64,000 bases of DNA from Blastobasis lacticolella (taxonomy: Eukaryota; Arthropoda; Insecta; Lepidoptera; Blastobasidae), in contig LR990064.1 of assembly GCA_905147135.1 (NCBI GenBank), positions 13,534,001 through 13,598,000 of the forward strand, read 5' to 3'. The position numbers and the translations under genes were made by a program. This document shows positions 45,905 through 57,476 of this stretch, in pieces; position 1 is the first letter of the stretch, and every line of letters begins with the position of its first letter. Below the pieces are notes generated by a model that worked only from the letters and a program-made list of their open reading frames with translations, did no database searches and was not told the origin of the DNA.

Positions 45905-46705
45905 TCATGTGTTTTTCTTATTCGACAATTTGACCATTTCAGAGGTAGCTTCTCTCAAATTAATGATTTCATTTTGTGCAATTATATATTTTCTATTGAC
46001 TATATTTAAATCTATTTCATCATCATCACAGCCCGTACCAGTCCACTGCAGGACTTAGGGCCTCTCCCACGAAAGGGGAGGTTATTGCCATAATCTCCAT
46101 GCTTGGCAGGCGGGTTGGAGATCGCAGTGTTTAAATATAACAATCGAAAATGCTGCTGCCCATTTTCAAGATTACGGAGACTCTTGATCTTTTGCCTCGA
46201 AAATATTAGTCGCCTTGTACGACACCCATGAGTGTAAGGGGTTGGTGCTATTCTACTCTGCCGGACACCACACGGCCAATTAATTAAATCTATTTGCGAT
46301 TTTTTAATTTTTTTATACTATTCGTGTGTCTCCGTGGTATGAGTTTTTGCGCGCTTACCAATTTAGAATTACAGTCTTCAAAATCCTTTCGTAACTGATT
46401 CGTTGTCTGGAATAAATGGTAAATAATTTTGATTTGCCTTGATGACTTTATTTTAGGTACTCGTTTTGATTTTTTATTTCTATTTATATTATGTAAAGAT
46501 GACATTGATGTGGTCTTATTCCAGGAATTACATGGGTTAGAAGTGTTCTCAGACACTGCTTGGTAATTATATTCTGATTCTACAAGTTCATCATAAAGAC
46601 ACTGGGAATTTTGGTGTGAGTCGCAAGACCGTCGCTGATCATATTTTGTTATAATATTGTGAGCCTCGCTCAGAGCTAGCTCCAGTTCTGAGATTCTGCT
46701 TAAGG
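45905..46705 (-). mobile_element. Inverted copy of the LINE ORF1, coiled-coil part
   Basis: The minus strand encodes 'TLSRISELELALSEAHNIIT' and 'NQLRKDFEDCNSKLVSAQ', an uninterrupted version of the ORF1 coiled coil found at 5520-6290, then continues beyond a SINE at 46017-46283 into 'REATSEMVKLSN'. It lacks the SINE that disrupts 5568. At 46705 ('ggtacc') it joins gene B intron sequence equivalent to about 58150. Confidence 0.7.
46017..46283 (-). mobile_element. SINE-like retroposon with 11-bp target duplication
   Basis: It is flanked by 'ttaaatctatt' at 46006-46016 and 46284-46294. The minus strand starts 'aattggccgtgtggtgtccg' and ends in (GATGAT)n. Same family as 5568-5826. It sits inside the inverted LINE ORF1 at a site where the other LINE copies are empty ('aatagatttaaatatagtc'). 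Confidence 0.85.
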
Positions 46706-47199
46706 TACCAGCGTAAGGTAACCACTTAGATGATACCACTAATGGTATAAAAAAACTTGAAGAGTTGTATCCCATGCGAGGACTCTAATCTAAGGAGTGT
46801 CTCTGTCAAATCTAAGAAGTCCACGTAAATTGGTACCACCGCCTTATTTATTTCTGCCGTCAAGCAACAATGCCTTTCTTGTTGTGTTTCGGTTTGAAAG
46901 TTATAGTGACAAACATGAGACGAACAAGCATAGTCCTCACAACGAACCTGCGGTTCTACATTTTTGTTGCCTGCAACGTAAATGCATGAATTGTAGATAT
47001 TATCGGCCGGATCTTACCGCTTACTTTCAGGTGCACTGTCCGGTCTTTTGTCACTGCGTAGAATAAAAAAAAACCATGTGCATTAATCGATTTGGCGATA
47101 CCCCTGATGTTGCTAATGACAATAGTCCGAGGTGATTATTTTCCATCAGGTGGCCTGCCTGTTTTCCTACCGAATTACATAATTAATATTTTTTTCCAG

Positions 47200-47400
47200 G
47201 GCGCATATCATATTCAAAATGCATCAATACCCTATGCAACTATTCCTAAAGGTTTTTCTTTCTCCAAAGGTCGTGTTTATACAAATATTACATTGACATA
47301 TACAAAGGAATTACTTGGATCTGGCTACGTCGACATAGAGTTGAAACAGTTAGTAAATGTAAAAGCAAGCGACAAAGAAAATAATTTACAAAATATGTAG
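47200..47400 (+). pseudogene. Orphan exon 4 of gene B, inverted copy (frameshifted)
   Basis: Acceptor 'ttttttccag' and 'GAYHIQNASIPYATIPKGFS' are intact. One A is missing in the 'gtaaatgtaaaaagc' run, so the frame changes to 'KASDKENNLQNM' before a stop at 47398-47400. Intron 3 sequence extends upstream only to 46706, so exon 3 is absent. Confidence 0.8.
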
Positions 47401-48198
47401 GCTGTGATTAATATGAAATGAAATACACATTTCTTAACCACAGAAGCAAAGACGACTGTTCTTAATTTTACATGTGTATCTGTGTATCCGTCTGCGGCAT
47501 CGTAGCTCGCGCTGGACAGATTTCGATGGGATAGTCTTTATTTGTAAACCAGATTAATACAAAAAATAAGTTCAGTGCCTGCTTCGAGATTTTTTTCCTT
47601 CACGTGACAATTGTAGTAACTAACATTATCAATACAGAGGTCATCATCATCATGAATACCCCAATCATCACTATCGGTCCGATTGTCACTTAACCTGTGT
47701 GGATTTAATTTTAACAATTATCTTATCGTAACTGTGACTTTCTTGCCATTTCTTTTGCCCATAGACGGTTCGTTTCCATAAGTCAAAATGTAATGATTTC
47801 TTTATTGATTACATTACATCTCTCTTTCAATCGTCAATAAGGAGGGGTTAGGAAAGTAGGAAGGAAACACACAGTGACACGTTTGGCAACCCAGGACCGG
47901 GGCATATCCATCTCATGCCGACAACGGCTGGACCGTTTCCGACATTACCAGACAGAGCAGTCAGTGCCCGACAATGCGAAGAAGAGCCGAACCGCGCCTG
48001 ACAATGTATATGAACCTATTATACTTAAGAGAAATCCACCTTAAACTATAGCAAGAGTAAGCCAGCACCCGTTCACGAATGTGCAGCCATTATCATTCTG
48101 ACTGAAAGTGTAACCATGATCCAATCTGGTTAAGTTCCCCTGTTAACAGGGATGTCAGATGGCAGTCGCTTCATTGTACTTACGTAAGCTGCCAAATC

Positions 48199-48486
48199 TT
48201 GGATCATAGTTCATGGGGAACCCGGGCCTTTCATGCACGAGAACACATCCGGGACGTTCAATGCAATAATGTGTTTAGTGTACTGTTGAGGCTGGAGTGG
48301 CGAAGCAGAGCGTCCGAGATGTTTGCGAAGGCGCATACGGATGACTTTTATGCCATAATCCGAAAGGGATCAGCTTCTATGCTCACTCTTCTCCGCTCCA
48401 CCACCAACGATCTCCTATATTTGTTCAAGGACCGATGGGATTCCTCACTGCTGCGTCACTGGGTAAAGCTCCACACCGAACACTAG
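48199..48486 (+). pseudogene. LINE RT C-terminal fragment, inverted copy
   Basis: 95 codons, the plus-strand counterpart of 16135-16425 with several substitutions ('NDLLYLFKDRW'). Confidence 0.6.
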
Positions 48487-49051
48487 TTTTGAAGACTTGT
48501 CTTACTACAACTAACGTATTATAATAAGTAATATCTATGTTTTAAATAATATTTTTTAATTTAAATTTTATGACTATCAGGTGGGTTGCCTGCTCGTTTG
48601 TCACTGAACAATGTAAAAAATGAGCTGGTGGCTTGTGTGCGGCATCGTTAAGAAAAAAAAACATATCAACCTTTGTTAGCAATCTTATGTTTGAAAGCAA
48701 GTACTAAAAACAACGAATATAGTGTCACTAAGTATATCTGACCCGGCGGCCAAAATGTCATGCCATGTCCTTGTCAACAACAGCGACACCGTCACCGGAG
48801 GACTTATCATTGATTGTACATCACCTTGATTGATATGGTCCAAATCCTGTCAATGCGAATTAGTCTGTGATATTTTGGTCTCTTGAATAGGTACATCTCT
48901 TTCACAGATCAATCTCTGTCGTATGGGGGCCATAAACAATATACCACGGACTAATTCATCAAACTGTCAAACTGAAGCCGATATCGATTCATCGCCTTCA
49001 TAGCCAATGGGTCAGATAAGTACTGTAGGTAGAACACTTTATCGTCGTCTT

Positions 49052-51287
49052 TTAACTCTTCGAGAGTTTCATATGCTTCAATTCTATATCGACGTGGGCT
49101 GTCAAAATGTGTTCCCCACCGTAAGATACGTTGAGTAAGATACGTCCTTTGCTGAACGGGAATCCCTTTGGTATTGACGTTACCGGTATTGTAGCGTTCT
49201 GTATGTGGTAGACGCCCTGAAAGACAACGATTATTTTGATAGAGTAATAGAATAAGTCGCTTCATTTCGTAACACGTACATAACAATTAATAATCTTGAT
49301 AATCAACAATACCTTTCCTGGTAAAAAAAAATCAACTTGACTTTACAGTCCCGATAGTGATTGCAGGCCTGGGGTCCACCTTGAACAATATCTAGGATTT
49401 TGCTGATCAAGTAATTACTGTGGAGCAATTGCCATGTAACGTCTGTATAGTAACCCTGTTAACAGGGGAACCGGATCAGATTGCAACGTGGCTACACATT
49501 CAGTCGTCTGAATGTGAAGGTTTCAACACGATGTTTTTCTTAAACGTTAAAGCATCGGTTCGTATTCAACTAATGTACATAACTCGATCCCTTGGTCTAC
49601 AACATCCCGCCAGGTGGGTTATTATTATCCTTTTCCACCTTCACCATAAGTATGGCAGAGCAGAATAGCACCAACCCTTTACACTAGTTGGTGTCGTACA
49701 ATGCGACTTAAGTTATTGAGCCAAAGATCAAGAGTCTCAGTAGGCTGGAAAATGGGCAGCAGTATTTTTCATTGTTATACTTATAAAAAACTGTGATCTC
49801 CAACCAGCCTGCCAAACGTGGATATCCTGCATTGGACTTTCATGGGCTGCGATGATGATGACGACATAACTCGAAGAATAGTCATTGGTTGACCACCAGA
49901 TATATCACATCATATGCGACTATTGTAAGGTTCTTTCGAGATATTTTAAATTTTTTGGCTAGGATTGTAAGAAACATACCGGCCCGTAGGGGCACTTTAA
50001 TCTACCGAAGGTGCCCGATCTCATTCCAGGGCCAAAGAACTTGTCCTTCTCGATTAAGTCGCAGAGCCGGAAATGCATCTCGACAAATGATGGCTTGTAT
50101 CTATTCGTTAGGAATTCCAAGAAATAAAAATTCACCTGCAAAATGTTAACGTTTAAGTGCCGAGGTTTATGTTTGATATATTAGAAGGACTTTCCTTCGA
50201 CATTCTTAAAAATATACTTACAGAGATATTATTTCCAAAGTAGACAATAGACTCTAGACTAAAATTGTAATAGTACACCACGTCTCTGCGACTGACTCTG
50301 CGTGAAGTCGTATTAGCCCAGGCTATTATTTTGGTATTTAAATACTCTATTTGAGGGCGCTCTACACTGAAGTACGACACCTGAATGAAAATATATAATA
50401 TAAATATAGATAAAATGCACCAATTAACTGAAGTCAGTGCAATAATCATTACAAAAAGTTGCGCACGAACAGCAGAACTAGGAATATTTATTAAGGCACA
50501 GGTTACTGGGTTACGTATATCGGTGTTAAGCTGTAGGATAGACAATTTGCACTATTTGATTTTATTTTAGTATTATATTCTGAATTTTAATTATTTAATT
50601 AGTATGTAATTGTTAACTTATGGGTCTATCGCCTGAAATAAAGATATATTTAAAAATATATCTTAATAAATTATTGTAAAACTTGAGTGTTGTGTTGAAG
50701 CGCCAAATATTATACTCCCCGTTTTATTATAGGTACCTATATTCCCGATATGAGTAATCGTTCTAACATATTATGTCATTCTTATCTTAAATTAGGCTTA
50801 CAAAAGTCTACCAGCGGCCACCATTGTTTTAATTTTATAATATGTCCTTTACATTACTTTTTGAATCCAATAAATAATATTTTGCATGAAAAGTTAAGCC
50901 TACAATAACATCTTAAGCAGTTACTTTTGTACATTATATTAAATTTATCAAAATTTGTCCAAAAGAAATCAAGTTACAACAATAGTTCTTATTTAAGCAA
51001 AATATAGGTAGCTACATACTTGCAAATTATCGTTAAACTAGATACCTAAACTAGGTAAGTAATTTAACTGTATCTTACTTAGGCTTCAAGGTTAATAATC
51101 CATGTGTAGGTGTAGATGTCGCTGTAACTCTGAATAGGTATCTGAGCCTACTTGTATTATACCAAACAAATACACCCCATTCCAAAGCAAAGCTAATATA
51201 ATTCGATGCTAAATTAAAATGTTCAGTATTTACCTGCTCAGCTTTAACCAATATCAAAATCACCAAATGAAAATGTACCAAATACAT
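49052..51287 (-). CDS. Gene A, copy 4 (minus strand): secreted DUF1091/ML-like protein, 177 aa
   Basis: Exons on the minus strand: 51287-51234, 50380-50222, 50135-49980 and 49216-49052, with CAG acceptors and gtaaat/gtaagt/gtatgt donors. The signal peptide is 'MYLVHFHLVILILVKAEQ'. Exon 2 differs at several sites ('WANTTS', 'YYYNFSLESIVYFGNNIS'). Exon 3 encodes the same residues as copies 1-3. Exon 4 has the 'FSKGRILLNVSYGGEHILTA' and 'HVDIELKHMK' form. It is head to head with copy 5 (ATG at 53749, 2.46 kb away) and keeps the TATA-like box in reverse (cttttatg at 51358-51365). Confidence 0.8.
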
Positions 51288-51984
51288 AATTTAAATTCGT
51301 AAGTATCCAGACGTTTTTTTGGCTTCAGGGTTAGATTCTGTTTAATTCAATTCAACTCTTTTATGCCACATTACATTATAATTTAGATTGTAATTTGTTC
51401 TAATTTTTGAATAGATGTAATGGTCAAGAACGAATCAGGTTAGCAGTATGTGGCATTCCGCATCCAATATGAAGGGTATAGTAAAAGAAGGGACTTAATT
51501 TTACACTTATTTAAACGCATATATTCCATAAACTGGTACTAGTCATTTCATCTTTGAAGTCCCGTAGTTATTAGTAGAACCATAGCAGGTACTCTGTTAA
51601 CAGGGTCACGGAGGTCAGATGGCAGTCGTTCTTCTGTATGGTCAAGGCGGACCCTGCGTTCACCATAGCGTTATTTTAATATATTGATGACAAGATTATT
51701 ATTATTATTATAATCCTGTGCGTGATATCAGCGACTTTAGTTCTCTGACGAATAACCTCATTGGTAATTTTATTATTTGTTTAACCCTAAAGTACAAAGG
51801 TACGCGGTAGGAAACCCGAAACATGCCATTAAAATTAATAATCATGTTGATAGCGAATTAAATCACTTTTTGTACACTAGTTCCACTTTATTATAAAATT
51901 TTATTAAATTGCAACCAGTATCGAATTACTCATCTTAAGGCAACTATTTTAAAATATAATAGCAAAATCAGCTAATACTGTATA

Positions 51985-52367
51985 AAATATAAGCCGTAAG
52001 TACTCAAATAATATTATATTTTTTTATCGAAGCTCAAATGAATGACGGAGCCTGTTTTGACCATAGAAATAATGGTACCTGTACAACTCTTTAATTGTAA
52101 CTACTTTCGTCAACTGTAAAACAAGGTTTCCCGCCAAATTTCTTTTTGGCTGTCTTCTTTACTCTTGCTGAATAAAACAAGACCTAGTGATTGATTTAAA
52201 CATATTACCCGTATAAATTAAAAAGCTTCATCAAATCAGGAGAATGCATAATCAAAATAAGCGTTTTGTGGAAGTCGTATAATTTTGACTATACTTTCGA
52301 CCAAGTGAGATATCAGTCAATGAAGAGTCATGTTGACAGGTACACTCGCATGCAGAAATTTCTCGTA
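51985..52367. mobile_element. MITE at the edge of the inverted segment
   Basis: The left inverted end lies at about 51985-52050. The interior ('tggtacctgtac', 'caaggtttcccgccaaattt') is in the same orientation as in U1-U3 although the flank is inverted. The right end is cut at 'tcgcatgcag' (about 52367), so only one full terminal repeat remains. Confidence 0.6.
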
Positions 52368-52419
52368 TATTTTGATTCTATCACTATCCGCTAGCAAACG
52401 CAATAGTTACGTTTGTAAC

Positions 52420-52790
52420 GAATCAACATCAACTCTGGTCATCACTAGAGGAATGCAGACAAGCCAAGGAGGCTCTATCTAAAATTAAACCCTTTACTCG
52501 GACAGGTTCTTAAAACTAACCAAAAAGCAACTCCGTTTGGTAACCGGAGCTTTAACGGGACACGGTCCATTTAATAAACATCTCTTCACCATAGGTCTGA
52601 CCGACAAGCCCCTGTGCAGAGCTTGCCTACAGGAGGAAGAGACAGCAGCGCATCCTGCTGACATGCGAGGGGGTGGCATCATACAGGCTTGAGCATCTAG
52701 GACAACCACAAACCCTTCCGGAGTCGTTTGTAAAACAGAAAGGACTTTGGGATGGTAGGAGCAATATAGGGAAAGGAATAGGCGCAAGTT
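52420..52790 (+). pseudogene. Second copy of the jockey/R1-type LINE C-terminus
   Basis: It aligns with 44653-45005 ('gtcatcactagaggaatgc', 'gacatgcgagggggtggc') and extends further to 'gggatggtaggagcaatat'. It has a deletion in the 'ctctcggac' run and a 2-base deletion before 'catcctgctgaca' that breaks the zinc-knuckle frame. Confidence 0.7.
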
Positions 52791-53159
52791 CGTCAGAATG
52801 CTGAAACGGCCCGGATACATTTATCTATCTAATGAATGAACACTTACACTCAGGGTACTAATGCCATGGGAGTTAATGTCCCAAGCATGTTTTTAGGCAC
52901 GAAGTTCTCGGCCGCCTTACTACCTTGGCATATAAACATTTGAAACACCGAGGGTGTCGCCCGTTTCCCTCCTCTATAACACGTTGCTCTGCCAGCAAAA
53001 AAGCAAAAGGAAAATGTCCCTTCACTGCTATTAGACTCATAACGGAAGCCCTATTTTCGAGTTTTAATCCGATCTATTATAACAAAATATTTTCCACACT
53101 TTCCGATTTGATATTAAGATTAGAGCCATTGTACCATAAGCAATTATCGAAATTAGGTA
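52791..53159. other. Patchwork between inverted and terminal copies
   Basis: It holds a SINE scrap (about 52950-53030, 'tataacacgttgctctgcc') and the block shared with 45795-45880. No gene. Confidence 0.5.
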
Positions 53160-53670
53160 TAAATGTAAATGCAATCAACATAATTATTAATTTTAATGAC
53201 ATGTTCTGGGTTTCCTACCGCGTACCTTTGTACTTTAGGGTTCAACAAATTGGCTAAATATTTCGTATCTCAGACATAATGTATAATTCGCAATGAGGTT
53301 ATTCGTCAGAGAACTAAAGTCACTGATATCACGCACAGGATTATAATAATAATAATCATCTTGTTATCAATATATTAAAATAACGCTATGATGAACGCAG
53401 GGTCCGCCTTGACCATACAGAAGAACGACAGCCATCTGACCTCCGTGACCCTGTTAAGGGAGTACCTGCTATGGTTCTACTAATAACTATGGGACTTCAA
53501 AGATGACTAGTACCAGTTTATAGAATATATGCGTTTACATAAGTGTAAAATTAAGTCTCTTCTTTTACTGTACCCTTCATATTGGATGCAGAATGCACAT
53601 ACTGTTAATCTGATTCGTTCTTGACCAATACATCTGTTCAAAAATTACAACAAATTATAATGTAATGTGG

Positions 53671-53678
53671 CATAAAAG
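53671..53678 (+). promoter_or_regulatory. TATA-like box of gene A copy 5
   Basis: CATAAAAG in 'gtggcataaaagtgttg', same spacing to the ATG as in copy 1. Confidence 0.4.
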
Positions 53679-53748
53679 TGTTGAATTGAATTAAACAGAA
53701 TCTAACCCTGTAGTCCGAAAAACGTCTGGATACTTACGAATTTAAATT

Positions 53749-55974
53749 ATGTATTTGGTACATTTTGTTTTGGTGTTTTTGATATTGGTTAAAGCTGAGC
53801 AGGTAAATATTGAACATTTTAATTTAGCATCGAACGATATTAGCTTTGCTTTGGAATGGGGGAAAAATATTTGTTTAGTATAAAACAAGTAGGCTTAGAG
53901 ACCTATTCAGAGTTACAGCTACATCTACACCTACACATGGATTATTAACCTTGAAGCCTAAGTAAGATACAGTTAAATTACTTACCTAGTTTAGGTATCT
54001 GGTTTAACGATAATTTGCAAGTATGTAGCTACCTATATTTTGCTTAAATAAGAATTATTGTTGTAATTTGATTTGTTTTGGACAAATTTGGATAAATTTA
54101 ATATAATGTACAAAAGTAGTTGCTTAAGATGTAATTGTAGGCTTAAGTTTATATGCAAAAATTTATTCATTGGATTCAAAAAGTAATGTAAAGGACACAT
54201 TATAAAATTAAAACAATGGTGGCCGCTGGTAGACTTTTGTAAGCCTAATTTAAGATAAGAATGACATAATATGTTAGAACGATTACTCATATCGGGAATA
54301 TATGTACCTATAATAAAACGGGGAGTAAAATATTCAGTGATTCAACACAACACTCAAGTCATATAATAATAATAATACATCTTTATTTCAGGCAATAGAC
54401 CCATAAGTTTACATACTAATGAAATAATTAAAATTAAGAATATAATAATAAAATAAAATAAAATAAAATAGTACAAATTGTCAATCCTACAGCTAAACAC
54501 CGATATATAAGAACGTCACTCTAGCTCCGAAAATCCTACCCATGACAACCATGTTTCACAACCAGAAATCTATGTGCCCAGTAACCTGTGCCTTAATAAA
54601 TATTCCTAGTTCTGCTGTTCGTGCGCAACTTTTTGTAATGATTGTTGCACTGACTTCAGTTAATTGGTGCATTTTATCTATATTTATATTATATATTTTC
54701 ATTCAGGTGTCGTACTTCAGTGTAGAGCGCCCTCAAATAGAGTATTTAAATACCAAAAGAATAGCCTGGGCTAATATGACTTCACGCAGAGTCGGTCGCA
54801 GAGACGTGGTGTATTATTTCAATTTTAGTCTAGAGCCTGTTATCTACTTTGGAAACAATGTCTCGGTAAGTATGTTTTCAAGAATGACAAAGGAAAGTTC
54901 TTCTAATATATCAAACATAAACCTCGGCACTTAAACGTTAACCTTTTGCAGGTGAATTTTTATTTCTTGGAATTCCTTACGAATAGATACAAGCCATCAT
55001 TTGTAGAGATGCATTTCCGGCTCTGCGACTTAATCGAGAAGGACAAGTTCTTTGGCCCTGGAATAAGATCGGGCACCTTCGGTAGATTAAAGTGCCCCTA
55101 CGGACCGGTATGTTTCTTACAATCCTAGCCAAAAAATTTAAAATATCTCGAAAGAACCTTACAATAGTCGCATATGATGTATAATATCTGGTGGTCAACC
55201 AATGATTATTCTCCGAGTTATGTCGTCATCATCATCGCAGCCCATGACAGTCCACTGCAGGATCTCCACGTTTGGCAGTCTGGTTGGAGATCACAGTTTT
55301 TTATAAGTATAACAATGAAAAATACTGCTGCCCATTTTCCAGACTACTGAGACTCTTGATCTTTGGCTCAATAAGTTTAGTCGCCTTGTACGACACCCAC
55401 TAGTGTAAAGGGTTGGTGCTATTCTGCTCTGCCTTACTTATGGTGAAGGTGGAAAAGTATAATAATTACCCACCTGTTGTAGACCAAGGGATCGAGTTAT
55501 GTACATTAGTTGAATACGAACCGATGCTTTTACGTAGAAGGAAAACATCGTGTTGAAACCCTCACATTCAGGCGACTGAATGTGTAGCCACGTTGCAATC
55601 GGACGTTAGATGGCAGTCGCTCTACTGTAATTACGGACCACTGTAGGCAGACCCCAGGCCTGTAATCACTATCGGGACTGTAACGTCAACGTGATTTGTT
55701 TTTACTTGGAAAGGTATTATTGATGATCAAGATGATTAATTGTTATGTACGTGTTACGAAATGTAGCTACTTATTCTATTACTCTATCTAAAGAATCGTT
55801 GTCTTTCAGGGCGTCTACCACGTTGAGAACGCTACAATACCGGTAACTGCAATACCAAGGGGATTCCCGTTCAGCAAAGGACGTATCTTACTTAACGCAA
55901 CTTACGGTGGGGAACACATTTTGACAGCCCACGTCGATATCGAATTGAAGCATATGAAACTCTCGAAGAGTTAA
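53749..55974 (+). CDS. Gene A, copy 5: secreted DUF1091/ML-like protein, 177 aa
   Basis: Exons 53749-53802, 54707-54865, 54952-55107 and 55810-55974. The signal peptide is 'MYLVHFVLVFLILVKAEQ'. Exon 2 has 'WANMTSRRVGRRDVV' and 'LEPVIYFGNNVS'. Exon 3 has 'FFGPGIRSG' (M to I), the only amino-acid change in exon 3 among the five copies. Exon 4 has 'GVYHVENATIPVTAIPRGF' and 'LLNATYGGEHILTAHVD'. It is the most diverged copy, consistent with being the oldest or the template. It lies tail to tail with gene B (57477-58805). Confidence 0.8.
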
Positions 55975-56429
55975 AAGACGACGATAAAGTGTTCTACCTA
56001 CAGTACTTATCTGACCCATCGGCTATGAAGGCGATGAATCGATATCGGCTTCAGTTTGACAGTTTGATGAATAAGTCCGTGGTATATTGTTTATGCCCCC
56101 CATACGACAGAGATTTATCTGTGTCAGATGGGGGCCTATAATGATATAAAGAACTGAAAGAGATGCACCTATTCAGGAGACCAAAATATCACAGACTAAT
56201 TCGCATTGACAGGATTTGGATCATATCAATCAAGGTGATGTACAATCAATGATAAGTCCTCCGGTGACGGTGTCGCTGTTGTTGACAAGGACATGGCATG
56301 ACATTTTGGCCGCCGGGTCAGATATACTTAGTGACACTATATTCGTTGTTTTTAGTACTTGCTATCAAATATAAGATTGCTAACAAAGGTTGATATGTTT
56401 TTTTTCTTAATGATGCTGCAGACAAGCCA

Positions 56430-56660
56430 TTAGCTCATTTTTTATATTGTTCGTTGATCGTTGGTGGTGGAGCGGAGAAGAGTGAGCATAGAAGCTAATC
56501 GCTTTCGGATTCGCTTTCGCAAACATCTCGGACGCACTACTTCGCCACTCCAGCCTCAACAGTACCCTAAACACATTATTGCATTGAACGTCCCGGATGT
56601 GTTCTCGCGCATGAAAGGCCCGGGTTCCCCATGAGCTATGATCCAAGATTTGGCAGATTA
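56430..56660 (-). pseudogene. LINE RT C-terminal fragment, terminal copy (truncated)
   Basis: It keeps 'HIRDVQCNNVFRVLLRLEW' but has lost 'HTNDFYAII' and the last 30 residues present in U1. Confidence 0.6.
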
Positions 56661-56689
56661 CGTAAGTACAATGGAGCGACTGCCACCTG

Positions 56690-56752
56690 ACTTTCCTGTA
56701 TTTATTAAGCAATAAAGAGTTTACATACATACATACATACATACTTTCCTGT
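56690..56752 (+). mobile_element. 43-bp retroposon scrap with 10-bp target duplication
   Basis: 'actttcctgt' is repeated exactly at 56690-56699 and 56743-56752. Between them lie 'ttattaagcaataaagag' and a (TACA)n tail, the very end of a 5'-truncated LINE insertion. The other copies read 'gacttccctgttaacaggg' without it. Confidence 0.85.
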
Positions 56753-57476
56753 TAACAGGGGAACTTAACCAGATTGGATCATGGTTACACTTTCAGTCAG
56801 AATGATAATGGCTACACATTCGTGAACGGGTGCTGGCTTACTCTTGCTGTAGTTTCAGGTGGATTTTCCTTAAGTAATTATATAGGTTCCTATACATTAT
56901 GTCGGGCGCGGTCCGGCTATTCTTGGCATTGTCGGGCACCGACCGGCTCTGTCTGGTATGCTGGTGATATGCTCCGGTCCTGGGTTAGCTAACATGTCAT
57001 TGTATGCTTCCGTATTGTACTTTCCTACCCCCTCCTCTTTGACGATTGAAAGAGAGATGTAATGTCTTACTCAATAAAGAAATCTTGACCCGTCTATGGG
57101 AGAAAGAAATAGCAAGAAAGTCACAGGTACGATAAGATAATTGTTAATATTAACTCCACACAGGTTAAGTGACAATCGGACCGAGAGTGACGATTTGGGT
57201 ATTCATGATGATGATGACCTCTGTATTGATAATGTTTGTTACTACAATTGTCACGTGAAGAGAAAAAAATCTCAAAGCAAGCACTGAACTTATTTTTAGT
57301 ATTAATCTGGTTTACAAATAAAGACTATCCCATCGAAATCTGTCCAGCGCGAGCTACGATGCCGCAGACGGATACACAGATACACATGTAAAATTAAGAA
57401 CACTCGTCTTTGCTTCTGTGGTTAAGAAAAGTGTATTTCATTTCATATTAAGCAGTGAGGCTAGACATTTTGTAAG

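Larger units (their letters stand above)
46706..52000 (-). repeat. Inverted partial copy of the locus
   Basis: It reads in reverse the sequence found at about 53320-58155: gene B intron 3 and exon 4, repeats, LINE C-terminal ORF, and a complete gene A with its promoter. Its low-coordinate end passes beyond the tandem-unit junction into gene B intron 3 ('gagtgtctctgtcaa'), so it was not copied from U1-U3. Its high-coordinate end lies in the MITE. Confidence 0.85.
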
